Origin: Paraburkholderia ginsengiterrae
Lineage (GTDB): Bacteria; Pseudomonadota; Gammaproteobacteria; Burkholderiales; Burkholderiaceae
Length of the DNA stretch: 64,000 bases
Direction: 5' to 3'
Assembly (NCBI RefSeq): GCF_001645125.1
Contig: NZ_LXKA01000221.1
Span: 248,001 to 312,000 of the forward strand
Part shown: positions 54,800 to 62,470 of the stretch, one piece after another
Position numbering within the stretch: position 1 is the stretch's first letter
Layout: every line of letters starts with the position of its first letter
Made by a program: the position numbers and the translations under genes
Notes under the pieces: model-generated
What the model was told of the DNA's origin: nothing
Seen by the model: only the letters and a program-made list of their open reading frames with translations
The model's database searches: none

Positions 54800-55579
54800 A
54801 TGAACCGTTTGCTTAAGAAGTGTCTGGCGTCGGCGTTGCTGCTCGGCAGCCTGTTTGCCGTCTCCGCCGCGCAAGCCGCGCCTGTTGCGGACCTGAAGGG
54901 CAAGAATGTCGTGCTCGTGCACGGCGCGTTTGCCGACGGATCGAGCTGGAATAAAGTGATCCCGCTGCTCGAGGCGCGCGGCCTGCATGTGGTGTCCGTG
55001 CAGAATTCGCTCAAATCGCTGTCCGACGACGCAGCGGCGACCCAGCGCGCGATCGACCAGCAGCAAGGCCCGGTCGTGCTCGTCGGCCACTCGTGGGGCG
55101 GTGTCGTCATCACCCAGGCCGGCAACGACGACAAGGTGAAGGCGCTCGTCTATGTGGCCGCGTTCGCACCGGATAACGGCGAGTCGATCAACGACAAGCT
55201 GAAGGGCAAACCTGCGCCGGCATGGGCCGGAGAATTGCAGAAGGATTCCGGCGGCTTCCTGACCTTGTCGACCAACGCGATCGAACACGATTTCGCGCAG
55301 GATCTGCCGCCGGCGCAGGCGCGTCTCGTGGCGGCCACGCAGGGCCCATGGTTCGCGGGCTGCACGGACGACAAGGTTACCGACGCGGCGTGGCACAACA
55401 AGCCGTCGTGGTTCGTCGTCACGGGGCGCGACCGGATGATCGACCCGCGCATGCAGCAGGAGATGGCAAGCCAGATCGGCGCGACTGAAGTCAAGGTCGA
55501 CGCCAGCCACGTCGTGATGCTGAGCCAGCCGCGCGTGGTTGCCGACGCGATCATTGCGGCCGCTGAAAAAGTGAAATAA
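54800..55579 (+). CDS. Exported alpha/beta hydrolase
   Basis: A 259-residue hydrolase with a signal peptide ending AAQAAP. Catalytic residues are visible in VLVHGAFADGSSW (oxyanion), VGHSWGGVV (Ser), the acid in VTGRDRMIDP and His in DASHVVMLSQP. It resembles salicylate-esterase/SABP2-like bacterial relatives. GAGGAG precedes ATG 54800. The divergent HD-LuxR gene is a probable regulator. A terminator follows at 55611. Confidence 0.92.
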   Translation: MNRLLKKCLASALLLGSLFAVSAAQAAPVADLKGKNVVLVHGAFADGSSWNKVIPLLEARGLHVVSVQNSLKSLSDDAAATQRAIDQQQGPVVLVGHSWGGVVITQAGNDDKVKALVYVAAFAPDNGESINDKLKGKPAPAWAGELQKDSGGFLTLSTNAIEHDFAQDLPPAQARLVAATQGPWFAGCTDDKVTDAAWHNKPSWFVVTGRDRMIDPRMQQEMASQIGATEVKVDASHVVMLSQPRVVADAIIAAAEKVK

Positions 55580-55610
55580 GGTCTGGCGAGTTCGCAAGGA
55601 AGATTCGCGG

Positions 55611-55638
55611 GAAGGGCAGGCGCGTGCGCCTGCCCTTC
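55611..55638. terminator. Bidirectional terminator hairpin
   Basis: GAAGGGCAGGCGC and GCGCCTGCCCTTC are perfect inverted arms around a 2-base GT centre, giving a 12-bp stem with a small loop. It lies between the convergent exported hydrolase and RidA genes. Confidence 0.75.
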
Positions 55639-55643
55639 GTCGT

Positions 55644-56063
55644 TCAGGCGTTGCGCAGCGCGGCAACTGCCTTGATCTCGACAAACAGGGTGGGTCGCGC
55701 CAATGCCGCCACGCCGAGGATGGTCCACGCCGGGGCGTGCTCCTTGATGTAGCGGTCCTTGATCTCGCGAAACGCCGCGAGTTGCTGGTCAACGCCGACG
55801 TGGTAGCTGACCAGTTCAACGAGATCGTCGAAGCCAAGCCCTGCCGCTTGCAGGATTGCGCCCAGCCGCTGGAACGCGAGATCGATCTGTTCTTCGACGC
55901 TCGCCGGAATCGTCCCGTCAGCCCGAATACCAATCTGGCCGGCGATGAATAGCAGACCACCGGCAGCAACCGCTGGCGCGTAGTTGAACGCCTTGAACAC
56001 CTCCGTGCTGCCGAAAACAGGATGAGGATGGGAAAGTGCGATAGTGGTTTTGGATGGTTGCAT
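55644..56063 (-). CDS. RidA/YjgF-family protein
   Basis: A 139-residue RidA-like protein, a family that deaminates reactive enamines or imines or has drifted to other roles. It has the FNYAPAVAAGGLLFIAGQIG opening and GFDDLVELVSYHVGV in the middle. The catalytic arginine of true RidA (in the C-terminal CR-x-E context) is not evident, where PTLFVEIKAVAAL is seen, although an arginine precedes it in LARPTLFVE. It is 50 bases downstream of the dioxygenase gene on the same strand. Confidence 0.88.
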   Translation of the reverse strand: MQPSKTTIALSHPHPVFGSTEVFKAFNYAPAVAAGGLLFIAGQIGIRADGTIPASVEEQIDLAFQRLGAILQAAGLGFDDLVELVSYHVGVDQQLAAFREIKDRYIKEHAPAWTILGVAALARPTLFVEIKAVAALRNA

Positions 56064-56113
56064 GGTGAGTCCGTCAGAAATGAATGGAAGTGCTGGATGA
56101 CCTATGTGGCGAC

Positions 56114-57154
56114 CTACGACGCGTTGAGTGAGCCGCGACGAACCTGGTCCTGCTCCTGCGATTCGAAGAGCGCCTTGAAATTGCCCTCGCCGAAGCCGTC
56201 TTCGCCGCGCCGCTCGATGATCTCGAAGAAGATCGGACCGATCTGGCGGCGCGTGAACCGTTGCAGCAGGATTCTTCCGTCGCCCTTGCCGTCCACCAGA
56301 ATCCCCCGGCGTGCCATGCTCTCCAGCTTCGTGCCGTGGCCTGGCACGCGTGCGTCGAGGTGCTGGTAGTAGGTTGTCGGGGGCGCATCCATGAACGCGA
56401 TTCCCGCTGCTTCCAACGCGTCGATAGTCATCTCGATGTTCGACGACAGCAGCGCAATGTGCTGGATACCTTCGCCGTTGTAGTCGCGAATAAACTCGTC
56501 GTTCTGATTCAATACGCCGGGATGGTCGTGCGCGGAAGCGGCGATCGGAATCGAGACCTTCCCGCAAGGGCTGACCATGGATCTTGCCCGCATGCCGGTC
56601 TGCTTGCCCTTCACCTCGAGATACTGCTTCTGGACAAATGAAAAGGTATCCTTATAGAAGTCGGCCCAACGATCGAGACTCTCCGGCCGCACGATATTCG
56701 ACGTATGATCGATCGCTTCGATTGCCGCTGCGGCCACCGCTGTGGATCGCTCCCGCCGATACGGAGCCGAGAACGCCGCCATGAAGTCGTGGTCGACGAA
56801 ATGGACCAGGCTGTCGCCGATACCCACAATGGCAGGCGAATCGACGACATACTCGCCGAAACCGGCGGGCGTCGCCGCGCACGCGCCGCCTTCGAGCGCC
56901 CGCGTCAACGCATTCGCCGCGCTATCCACCTTGATCCCGATGGCACGCGCCGAAACGCCGTGGACATCGCGAAACGGGTTGGGCGCGGGATTCACGATAA
57001 AGACCGCCTCGTTCTGACGCAGAAGAACGGCGCCTGTCCGTTCATGCTGCCCCAGCACGGCGAAACCGAACTTCTCGAACAGGCAAACAAGTGCCTCCAG
57101 GTCCGTGCCTACGAATTCGACGAAGGCAAACCCCGCCGTAGTAACGCTTTGCAT
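56114..57154 (-). CDS. hpd: 4-hydroxyphenylpyruvate dioxygenase
   Basis: A 346-residue two-domain vicinal-oxygen-chelate enzyme. Iron ligands are His150 (IDHTSN), His232 (GIQHIALL) and Glu311 (FFEIIER). Length and motifs match bacterial HPPD, which turns 4-hydroxyphenylpyruvate into homogentisate in tyrosine breakdown. It is divergent from an Lrp-type regulator. The next enzymes, homogentisate dioxygenase and maleylacetoacetate isomerase, are not in the window; a fumarylacetoacetase-like gene lies 49 kb away at 7145. A related 2-oxo acid dioxygenase is a less likely alternative. Confidence 0.93.
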   Translation of the reverse strand: MQSVTTAGFAFVEFVGTDLEALVCLFEKFGFAVLGQHERTGAVLLRQNEAVFIVNPAPNPFRDVHGVSARAIGIKVDSAANALTRALEGGACAATPAGFGEYVVDSPAIVGIGDSLVHFVDHDFMAAFSAPYRRERSTAVAAAAIEAIDHTSNIVRPESLDRWADFYKDTFSFVQKQYLEVKGKQTGMRARSMVSPCGKVSIPIAASAHDHPGVLNQNDEFIRDYNGEGIQHIALLSSNIEMTIDALEAAGIAFMDAPPTTYYQHLDARVPGHGTKLESMARRGILVDGKGDGRILLQRFTRRQIGPIFFEIIERRGEDGFGEGNFKALFESQEQDQVRRGSLNAS

Positions 57155-57257
57155 ACCACCGTCCTAAAGTAAGTTAGTGACGGTTCAAGTTTGCTTTATA
57201 TGCACTGGGTGCGAGCTTTAGAATCGAAAGTCTTCACCTACCCATTCTTTTGTTTTC

Positions 57258-57755
57258 ATGGAAAACACGGACCGAAACTTTCTCGACGCGATAGACCTGA
57301 AGCTGGTCAAGATTCTGCTGCAGGACGGCAGGGCGCCGTACAAGTCACTGGCCGCGGAGGTCGGGCTCACGGCGCCGGCGTGTGCCGAGCGGGTGCGTCG
57401 GCTGAAGGAGAGGGGCGTCATCAAGGGGTATCGAGCCGAAGTGGACTGGACTCGCCTTGGCTTTCCGATCAACGCCGTGATCCGGATCGGCGCTTCGGCC
57501 GAGGGCGGCACCCGGCTTCTCAAGACGTTTCGCGAGACGCCGAACGTGGTGGAGGTGCTGAGAGTGACCGGGGCGGACAGCTACATCGTCCACGTGCTGG
57601 CCCGGTCGAGCGCGGAGCTGGAGGCTGTGATCGACAGGATCGGCAGCTTTGGCACCATCACCACTTCGCTGGTGCTCTCGATACCCGTGCCCGCGGGCGA
57701 ACGCGTCAGCCAGGTGCTCCAGGCTGACGCGGCACCTCACGCCGGCACGGCCTGA
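57258..57755 (+). CDS. Lrp/AsnC-family regulator
   Basis: A 165-residue Lrp-type protein: HTH at residues about 25-55 (SLAAEVGLTAPACAERVRRL) and a C-terminal RAM ligand domain (VTGADSYIVHVLA). Lrp-like proteins sense amino acids. Divergent placement across 103 bases from the HPPD gene suggests tyrosine- or phenylalanine-dependent control of it. Its 3' end overlaps the convergent Old Yellow Enzyme gene by 19 bases. Confidence 0.92.
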   Translation: MENTDRNFLDAIDLKLVKILLQDGRAPYKSLAAEVGLTAPACAERVRRLKERGVIKGYRAEVDWTRLGFPINAVIRIGASAEGGTRLLKTFRETPNVVEVLRVTGADSYIVHVLARSSAELEAVIDRIGSFGTITTSLVLSIPVPAGERVSQVLQADAAPHAGTA

Positions 57756-58858
57756 AACACGGGGTAGTCCGTGTAGCCTGCTGCGGTCGCACCATAGACG
57801 TTTTTCCAATCGACCTCGGCCAGCGGCGCAACGGCCGCGAAGCGTGCCGGCAGATCCGGGTTGGCAATGAACGGCCGGCCAAACGCGACCATGTCCACCA
57901 ATCCCGCTTCGATCAGACGATTACCGCGCGCACGATCAACACCGACGTTCGCCACGATGTTGCCGCGGTAAATGTCGCGGTAGTGGCGGAACATGCCGTC
58001 GCCCGCCAGCGCGGCGAGCGGCGTCGCCGACACGTCGGCCATCGCGCCCATCAGCAGCAGATGCGAAAGATCGAAGTCGTTGAGCCGGCCAATTACGTAG
58101 TCGGAGGTGGCGAGGGTTTCGTCGTTAGACACGAACGCACCCGTTTCCGAAGTCGCCGGTCCCGTCTTGATGCCGGTGCGGGACGCGCCAGCCGCTTCGG
58201 CCACCGTCTCCACGACCTCGAACAGAAACCGCGCGCGGTTCCCTACCGAGCCGCCGTATTCGTCCGTGCGCAGATTGGTGCAAACGTTGAGAAACTGGTT
58301 GAACAGGTAGTGATAGCCGCCCTGGATCTGCACGCCGTCAAAACCGGCGGCGATCGCGTTGCGCGCGGCCACGCCAAAGTCCGCGACCGTGCGGCGGATT
58401 TGATCCTTCGCCATGGGACGCGGGACCACCGTGTCCTGGTGGCCGGTCGCGGTCACGCTTTGCTGCTCCGGGTTGACGGCTGACGCGGATAGCGGCGCCT
58501 TGCCCGCGTGGAAGTCCGGATGCCCCAATGACCCGGTATGCCAGAGCTGCGCGACGATCCGGCCGCCCGCGCGGTGTACGGCGTCCGTTACCACGCGCCA
58601 GCCGCGCACCTGAGCGTCGCTCCAGAGGCCGGGCACGTCGGCCCAGCCGACTGCCTCGGGGCTCACGAAAATCCCTTCGCTGATGATCAGCCCCGCCGAG
58701 GCGCGCTGCGCGTAGTAGTCGGCGTGCAGCGCGGTCGGGGCAAGCTCCGGGTTGGCCGCGCGCATGCGCGTGAGCGGCGCCATCACGATGCGATTGGGCA
58801 AATCGAGGTGCCCCAGCCGGATCGGCTCGAACAGGGGTTGGTTGCTTTCGAAGCTCAT
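57737..58858 (-). CDS. Old Yellow Enzyme-family flavoprotein 1 (atypical active site)
   Basis: A 373-residue OYE-fold protein with the FMN-binding barrel (IVMAPLTRMRA, AFGRPFIANPDL). The usual substrate-binding H-G-x-N of ene-reductases is Q-G-G-Y here (Gln179, Tyr182 in VQIQGGYHYLFNQFL), and the LWHTGS segment lacks the typical arginine. Binding of nitro or enone substrates would be altered. It is divergent from a tetR gene across an unusual inverted repeat. OYEs commonly reduce activated C=C bonds with NADPH, or respond to electrophile stress. Confidence 0.9.
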   Translation of the reverse strand: MSFESNQPLFEPIRLGHLDLPNRIVMAPLTRMRAANPELAPTALHADYYAQRASAGLIISEGIFVSPEAVGWADVPGLWSDAQVRGWRVVTDAVHRAGGRIVAQLWHTGSLGHPDFHAGKAPLSASAVNPEQQSVTATGHQDTVVPRPMAKDQIRRTVADFGVAARNAIAAGFDGVQIQGGYHYLFNQFLNVCTNLRTDEYGGSVGNRARFLFEVVETVAEAAGASRTGIKTGPATSETGAFVSNDETLATSDYVIGRLNDFDLSHLLLMGAMADVSATPLAALAGDGMFRHYRDIYRGNIVANVGVDRARGNRLIEAGLVDMVAFGRPFIANPDLPARFAAVAPLAEVDWKNVYGATAAGYTDYPVFQAVPA

Positions 58859-58892
58859 GAACAGTGTCCTGCGAAATTTAAAGGGTCCACCG

Positions 58893-58964
58893 AAATACAA
58901 TGGTGATTGACATCGAGTTTGGTGGCTTCGCCCGAAAATGTCAATGTCAATCACCATTGTATTT
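58893..58964. promoter_or_regulatory. 21-bp perfect inverted repeat between OYE and tetR
   Basis: The left arm at 58893-58913 and the right arm at 58944-58964 are exact reverse complements of 21 bases, separated by 30 bases. The core of each arm is CAAT-N4-ATTG (CAATGGTGATTG or its complement). They lie between divergent genes, 35 bases above the OYE start and 48 bases above the tetR start, and look like two TetR operators, one per promoter. The tetR-side -10 box TATAAT is at 58977-58982. Confidence 0.7.
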
Positions 58965-59011
58965 TTTAAATCGGGCTATAATCGAGCGGACAACGGTTGG
59001 AGCACTGAGCT

Positions 59012-59641
59012 ATGGGCGTTTCAAAACAGCAGGCGGTGGAGAACCGCAAGACCATCATCGAGGCCTCGGAGAAGCTGTTCCGTGAACATGGCATCGACGG
59101 TGTGGGCCTGAGCGCGCTGATGAAGGCCGCAGGCTTTACCCAGGGCGGGTTCTATAACCACTTCCAGTCGAAAGACGCGCTCGCTGCGGAAGTCGTGGCG
59201 AGCGCCATGGAAAAGGCCGGCCAGGATCTGCAAGAAGCGCTTGCCGTGCCTGTCAAGCGAGGCGGGAACCGGTTAAAGCGCCAGGTGGATTTCTATCTGT
59301 CCGGCCCGCATTGCGCCGATATCGAGCAGGGTTGCGCGATCGCCGGCCTCGCCGCGGACGTCCGCCGGCTCGGTCATGAGGCGCAGGGGCATTTTGCCGG
59401 CGGCTTGCAGCAGGTGTTTGACATCGTGGCAAAGCTCATCACGGAACAGCACGCGCAAGGCAGGGACCCGGACGAAGCGCGCCGCGAAGCGATCGCGTTG
59501 TACAGCGAGATGGTCGGCGCGCTCATCCTGTCGCGTTCGGTGGCCGCGACTGATCCCGCGCTCGGCAAGGAAATACTCACTGCGAACCATGAGATGCTGC
59601 TGGAGCGTCTTGCGCGTGACGCGGAAGAGGACAAGCGCTGA
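59012..59641 (+). CDS. TetR-family regulator of the divergent OYE gene
   Basis: A 209-residue TetR protein with HTH LSALMKAAGFTQGGFYNHFQ at residues about 30-49, of the NemR/AcuR sort that often governs OYE genes in response to electrophiles. The C-terminal domain has GCAIAGLAADVRRLG. ATG 59012 has GGAG 9 bases upstream. Its binding to the inverted repeat upstream is likely by position. A terminator follows at 59644. Confidence 0.92.
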   Translation: MGVSKQQAVENRKTIIEASEKLFREHGIDGVGLSALMKAAGFTQGGFYNHFQSKDALAAEVVASAMEKAGQDLQEALAVPVKRGGNRLKRQVDFYLSGPHCADIEQGCAIAGLAADVRRLGHEAQGHFAGGLQQVFDIVAKLITEQHAQGRDPDEARREAIALYSEMVGALILSRSVAATDPALGKEILTANHEMLLERLARDAEEDKR

Positions 59642-59643
59642 AG

Positions 59644-59668
59644 CGCGAGAAGCGGGCGGCTTCTCGCG
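59644..59668 (+). terminator. Terminator hairpin after tetR
   Basis: CGCGAGAAGC (59644-59653) and GCTTCTCGCG (59659-59668) form a perfect 10-bp stem with a GGGCG loop, starting 2 bases after the tetR stop. It probably terminates that transcript, although it lacks a U-tract. Confidence 0.65.
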
Positions 59669-59794
59669 GCTTGTCATGGAAGGAAACGATTCGATCACGC
59701 GGTGATCGACTGACACTCATAAAACACGGTTTATCCGCGACGCCCTGCTACGTATCATTTTTTCAGGGCGCCGATGAAGGCGCGAATCTGATTT

Positions 59795-60055
59795 GTTATC
59801 GCCGGCGAGCTGGATCGCGTCGACAGCCTCCAACTGCACAAGACCGAATTGCTCCCCCGCATCCCGCACGCGAAGCTCCACGTGCTGGCGGGCACAGGGC
59901 ACTTGTCGCCGCTCGAGTCGCCGAACGAAGTGGCGCGTCTCATTCATGCGTTCGTGTCGGAGCTCGACCAGGATCATGCCAGGCCAAAAACGCTGGAGGC
60001 ATTCCCGGTCGCGTTCGACACCGCTTGCTCTTTCGGTGCTACCTTCAGGGTCTGA
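59795..60055 (+). pseudogene. C-terminal remnant of an alpha/beta hydrolase
   Basis: After a TGA at 59789-59791 an open frame reads VIAGELDRVDSLQLH, then LHVLAGTGHLSPLESPNEV. This is the acid-residue to histidine end of an alpha/beta hydrolase (D in GELDRVDS, H in GTGHLSP). No nucleophile elbow, N-terminal part or ribosome site precedes it, so the gene is broken. It overlaps nothing else and stops 19 bases before a LysR gene. Confidence 0.7.
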
Positions 60056-60074
60056 CTGGAAAATAGGATTCGGT

Positions 60075-60968
60075 ATGGACCGCATGGCAGCGATGGAAAC
60101 CTTTGTTGCGGTTGTCGAGGCGGGCTCTTTTTCCGCGGCCGCGCGGCGCCTCAACGTCGGGCAACCGGCGGTGTCCAAGTCGATCGCGCAACTCGAGGAA
60201 CGGATCGGCACGCGCTTGCTTCTGCGATCCACGCGCGGTCTCAACACAACAGATGCCGGCCAGCATTTCTACGAGCATGCGAGGGTGGCGATCGAGGAGG
60301 CGGACGAGGCGGAGCACGCCGCGCGGCAGTCTTCGGCGAGCGTGTCCGGCCGGCTGCGCGTGTCGGCGGCGACCACGTTCGCGCGCTTGCATGTCATGCC
60401 TGCGCTCAAGCGCTTCCTGGACCAGCATCCGCAGCTCGAGATCGACGTCGTGCTGGACGACCGCAACATCGATCTGCTCGAAGAGGGAACGGACGTTGCG
60501 CTGCGCATGGGCAGCCTCGACGATTCCGCCATGACTGCCCGCCGCATTGGCCGGTGCCCGCGGTATGTGGTCGGCACGCCCGCCTATTTCGCGGAGGCCG
60601 GCGTGCCGGTGACACCGGCCGATTTGAGCCGTCATCAGGCGATCGTGTATTCGCAACGCGGTGGCGGCGAATCGTGGTCGTTCTCGCGGAGCGGCAAGGA
60701 GACGGCTGTGGTGGTGTCGGGGCGATTGCGCGTCAGTGCGGCCGAAGGTATTCGCACGGCAGTGCTCGGCAACATGGGCGTGGCTATCGCGTCGGAATGG
60801 ATGTTCGCCCCCGAACTGGCCGATGGCAGCGTGCGCGCTGTTCTCACGGACTGGCAATTGCCGCCGCTCGATCTGTGGGCGGTCTTTCCCGCGGGGCGGC
60901 TCGTCACGTCCAGAGCGCGTGCATTCGTGGCTTTTGTCGAAAGCGTGCTGGCCGAGGCATCCCGCTGA
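60075..60968 (+). CDS. LysR-family regulator (CrgA-like)
   Basis: A 297-residue LysR protein: HTH FSAAARRLNVGQPAVSKSIA and an effector domain beginning near residue 90 (GRLRVSAATTFARLHVMP). AGGATT precedes ATG 60075. It lies next to a peroxiredoxin/SDR/OYE operon read towards it. The regulated genes are unknown. A bidirectional terminator is at 60985. Confidence 0.92.
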   Translation: MDRMAAMETFVAVVEAGSFSAAARRLNVGQPAVSKSIAQLEERIGTRLLLRSTRGLNTTDAGQHFYEHARVAIEEADEAEHAARQSSASVSGRLRVSAATTFARLHVMPALKRFLDQHPQLEIDVVLDDRNIDLLEEGTDVALRMGSLDDSAMTARRIGRCPRYVVGTPAYFAEAGVPVTPADLSRHQAIVYSQRGGGESWSFSRSGKETAVVVSGRLRVSAAEGIRTAVLGNMGVAIASEWMFAPELADGSVRAVLTDWQLPPLDLWAVFPAGRLVTSRARAFVAFVESVLAEASR

Positions 60969-60984
60969 TAGCTGTATGACGTAG

Positions 60985-61010
60985 CCGCGCCCGCGATATG
61001 GCGGGCGCGG
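60985..61010. terminator. Bidirectional terminator hairpin
   Basis: CCGCGCCCGC-GATATG-GCGGGCGCGG is a perfect 10-bp stem with a 6-base loop, followed by TTTC on the plus strand. It lies between the convergent LysR and peroxiredoxin-like genes. Confidence 0.75.
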
Positions 61011-61026
61011 TTTCAACATGGGGACG

Positions 61027-61698
61027 TCAGGCCGGTTGTGTCAGCTTTTGCAGAACCGGAATCATCTCGGAAGGATCGGGGCGATGCGTGTAATCCGGAT
61101 TGACTTCGGAGTACGCAACGACACCGTCCATGCCGATCACATACCGCGCCGGCATCGGCAGAGTCCAGCTCGGATCGCCATTGAATGCAGGCAGATCGTT
61201 CTTGAGGTTCTTGTAAAGCTCAACCAGATAGTCGGGCAGCGCAAAGCGAAGTCCGAATGCGGCGGCGGTCTCGTTGCGCGTATCGTTGAGCACCGGGAAA
61301 TTCAGCCCATTGACGCGGACCGACTTGCGGCTATTCACAGCGGACTGCGGTGAAATGGCCACGACGCTCGCGCCATAGCGCTGCAGCTCGGGCAGGGCTT
61401 CGTTGAGTGCCTGCAGTTCCAGATTGCAGTAGGGGCACCAGACACCGCGATAGAACGTCACGATGAGCGGGCCTTTTTCGAGCAACGCTGCCGACGAGAC
61501 TTCATTGCCGTCCTGGTCTTGCAAAATAAAGTTCGGGATGATGTCTCCCGCTGCCAATGCGCGGGTTGCCTGGCCGCTCGCAATGAGTTCGGTGGTCGCG
61601 CGTTCCATAATCGGATGAATTTCCGGCGGCGCGAAAAAGGGTGCCTTGCCGCCCTTGAAGTCTGCTTTGAATGCGTCGAGTTTGTCCTGAAGTGACAT
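61027..61698 (-). CDS. Peroxiredoxin-like AhpC/TSA-family protein
   Basis: A 223-residue thioredoxin-fold protein. The active region is YRGVWCPYC with Cys88 and Cys91 in a CPYC arrangement, unlike the single peroxidatic Cys of classical AhpC. This Cys-x-x-Cys form is common in a widespread peroxiredoxin-like subgroup. The N-terminal 40 residues form a helical extension. ATG 61698 is 55 bases after the SDR stop. It likely reduces peroxides or disulphides beside the OYE and SDR. Confidence 0.9.
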   Translation of the reverse strand: MSLQDKLDAFKADFKGGKAPFFAPPEIHPIMERATTELIASGQATRALAAGDIIPNFILQDQDGNEVSSAALLEKGPLIVTFYRGVWCPYCNLELQALNEALPELQRYGASVVAISPQSAVNSRKSVRVNGLNFPVLNDTRNETAAAFGLRFALPDYLVELYKNLKNDLPAFNGDPSWTLPMPARYVIGMDGVVAYSEVNPDYTHRPDPSEMIPVLQKLTQPA

Positions 61699-61753
61699 GA
61701 TAGCTCCGATGATGCGTTGAATAAGTGACAGGTGGTGTGCTTTCATCAGCAAG

Positions 61754-62470
61754 TCACATGGACGCTTTGCCGATCGAAGCGCCGCCATCGACATAAAGCG
61801 TTTGACCGGTGATGAATCCGGCGTCCTCAGAAAGCAGAAAGGCGATGGCGGCGGCGATTTCATCCGGTTTGCCGAAGCGCTGCATGGGCACGCCCGACAG
61901 ATACCGCTTTTCGCCCGCGCTCCCTGGCGGGTTGTTGGCACGAAAGAGTTCGGTTTCCGTGGGCCCCGGCGCGACCACATTCACCGTAATTCCCGTCGCC
62001 GCGAGTTCGAGCGCCCAGGAGCGCGCGAAACTCATGAGCCCCGCTTTGGCAGCGGCATAGGCGGTCCTTTCGATCGCCCCGAGAACCGTGAGGCTCGAGA
62101 CGTTCACGACCCGTCCCCAGCCGCGTGAGCGCATGCCGGGCAGGATGGCCTGCATCGCCAGCACCGCGGGGTGGAGGTTGACGGCGAGGACGCTGTCCAG
62201 ATCGTCCAGCTTGACTTCGCCGATAGCCTGCGGACGCACCAGGCCGACATTGTTCACGAGGCCATCGAATACATATCGGCTGGTCAGGTCGTGTAGAACC
62301 TGCTCTGTCGCCAAACGGTCGGCGAGGTCAACGGTGACGAGGTGGCCGGGAAAGCCTTCACTGTGCCGCGCAAGTCCAACGACGTTGTGACCCGCCGCGC
62401 TCAACTGTTGCGACAAGGCGAGCCCAATCCCTTTGGTGGCGCCAGTGATGAGAAATGTGCGCGTCTTCAT
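61754..62470 (-). CDS. Short-chain dehydrogenase/reductase
   Basis: A 238-residue SDR with TGATKGIG at residues 9-16, NNVG in place of NNAG, VSSLTV and YAAAK. Its ATG overlaps the stop of the OYE 2 gene (ATGA), so they are translationally coupled. Together with the peroxiredoxin-like gene it forms a three-gene redox operon. Substrate unknown. Confidence 0.92.
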   Translation of the reverse strand: MKTRTFLITGATKGIGLALSQQLSAAGHNVVGLARHSEGFPGHLVTVDLADRLATEQVLHDLTSRYVFDGLVNNVGLVRPQAIGEVKLDDLDSVLAVNLHPAVLAMQAILPGMRSRGWGRVVNVSSLTVLGAIERTAYAAAKAGLMSFARSWALELAATGITVNVVAPGPTETELFRANNPPGSAGEKRYLSGVPMQRFGKPDEIAAAIAFLLSEDAGFITGQTLYVDGGASIGKASM

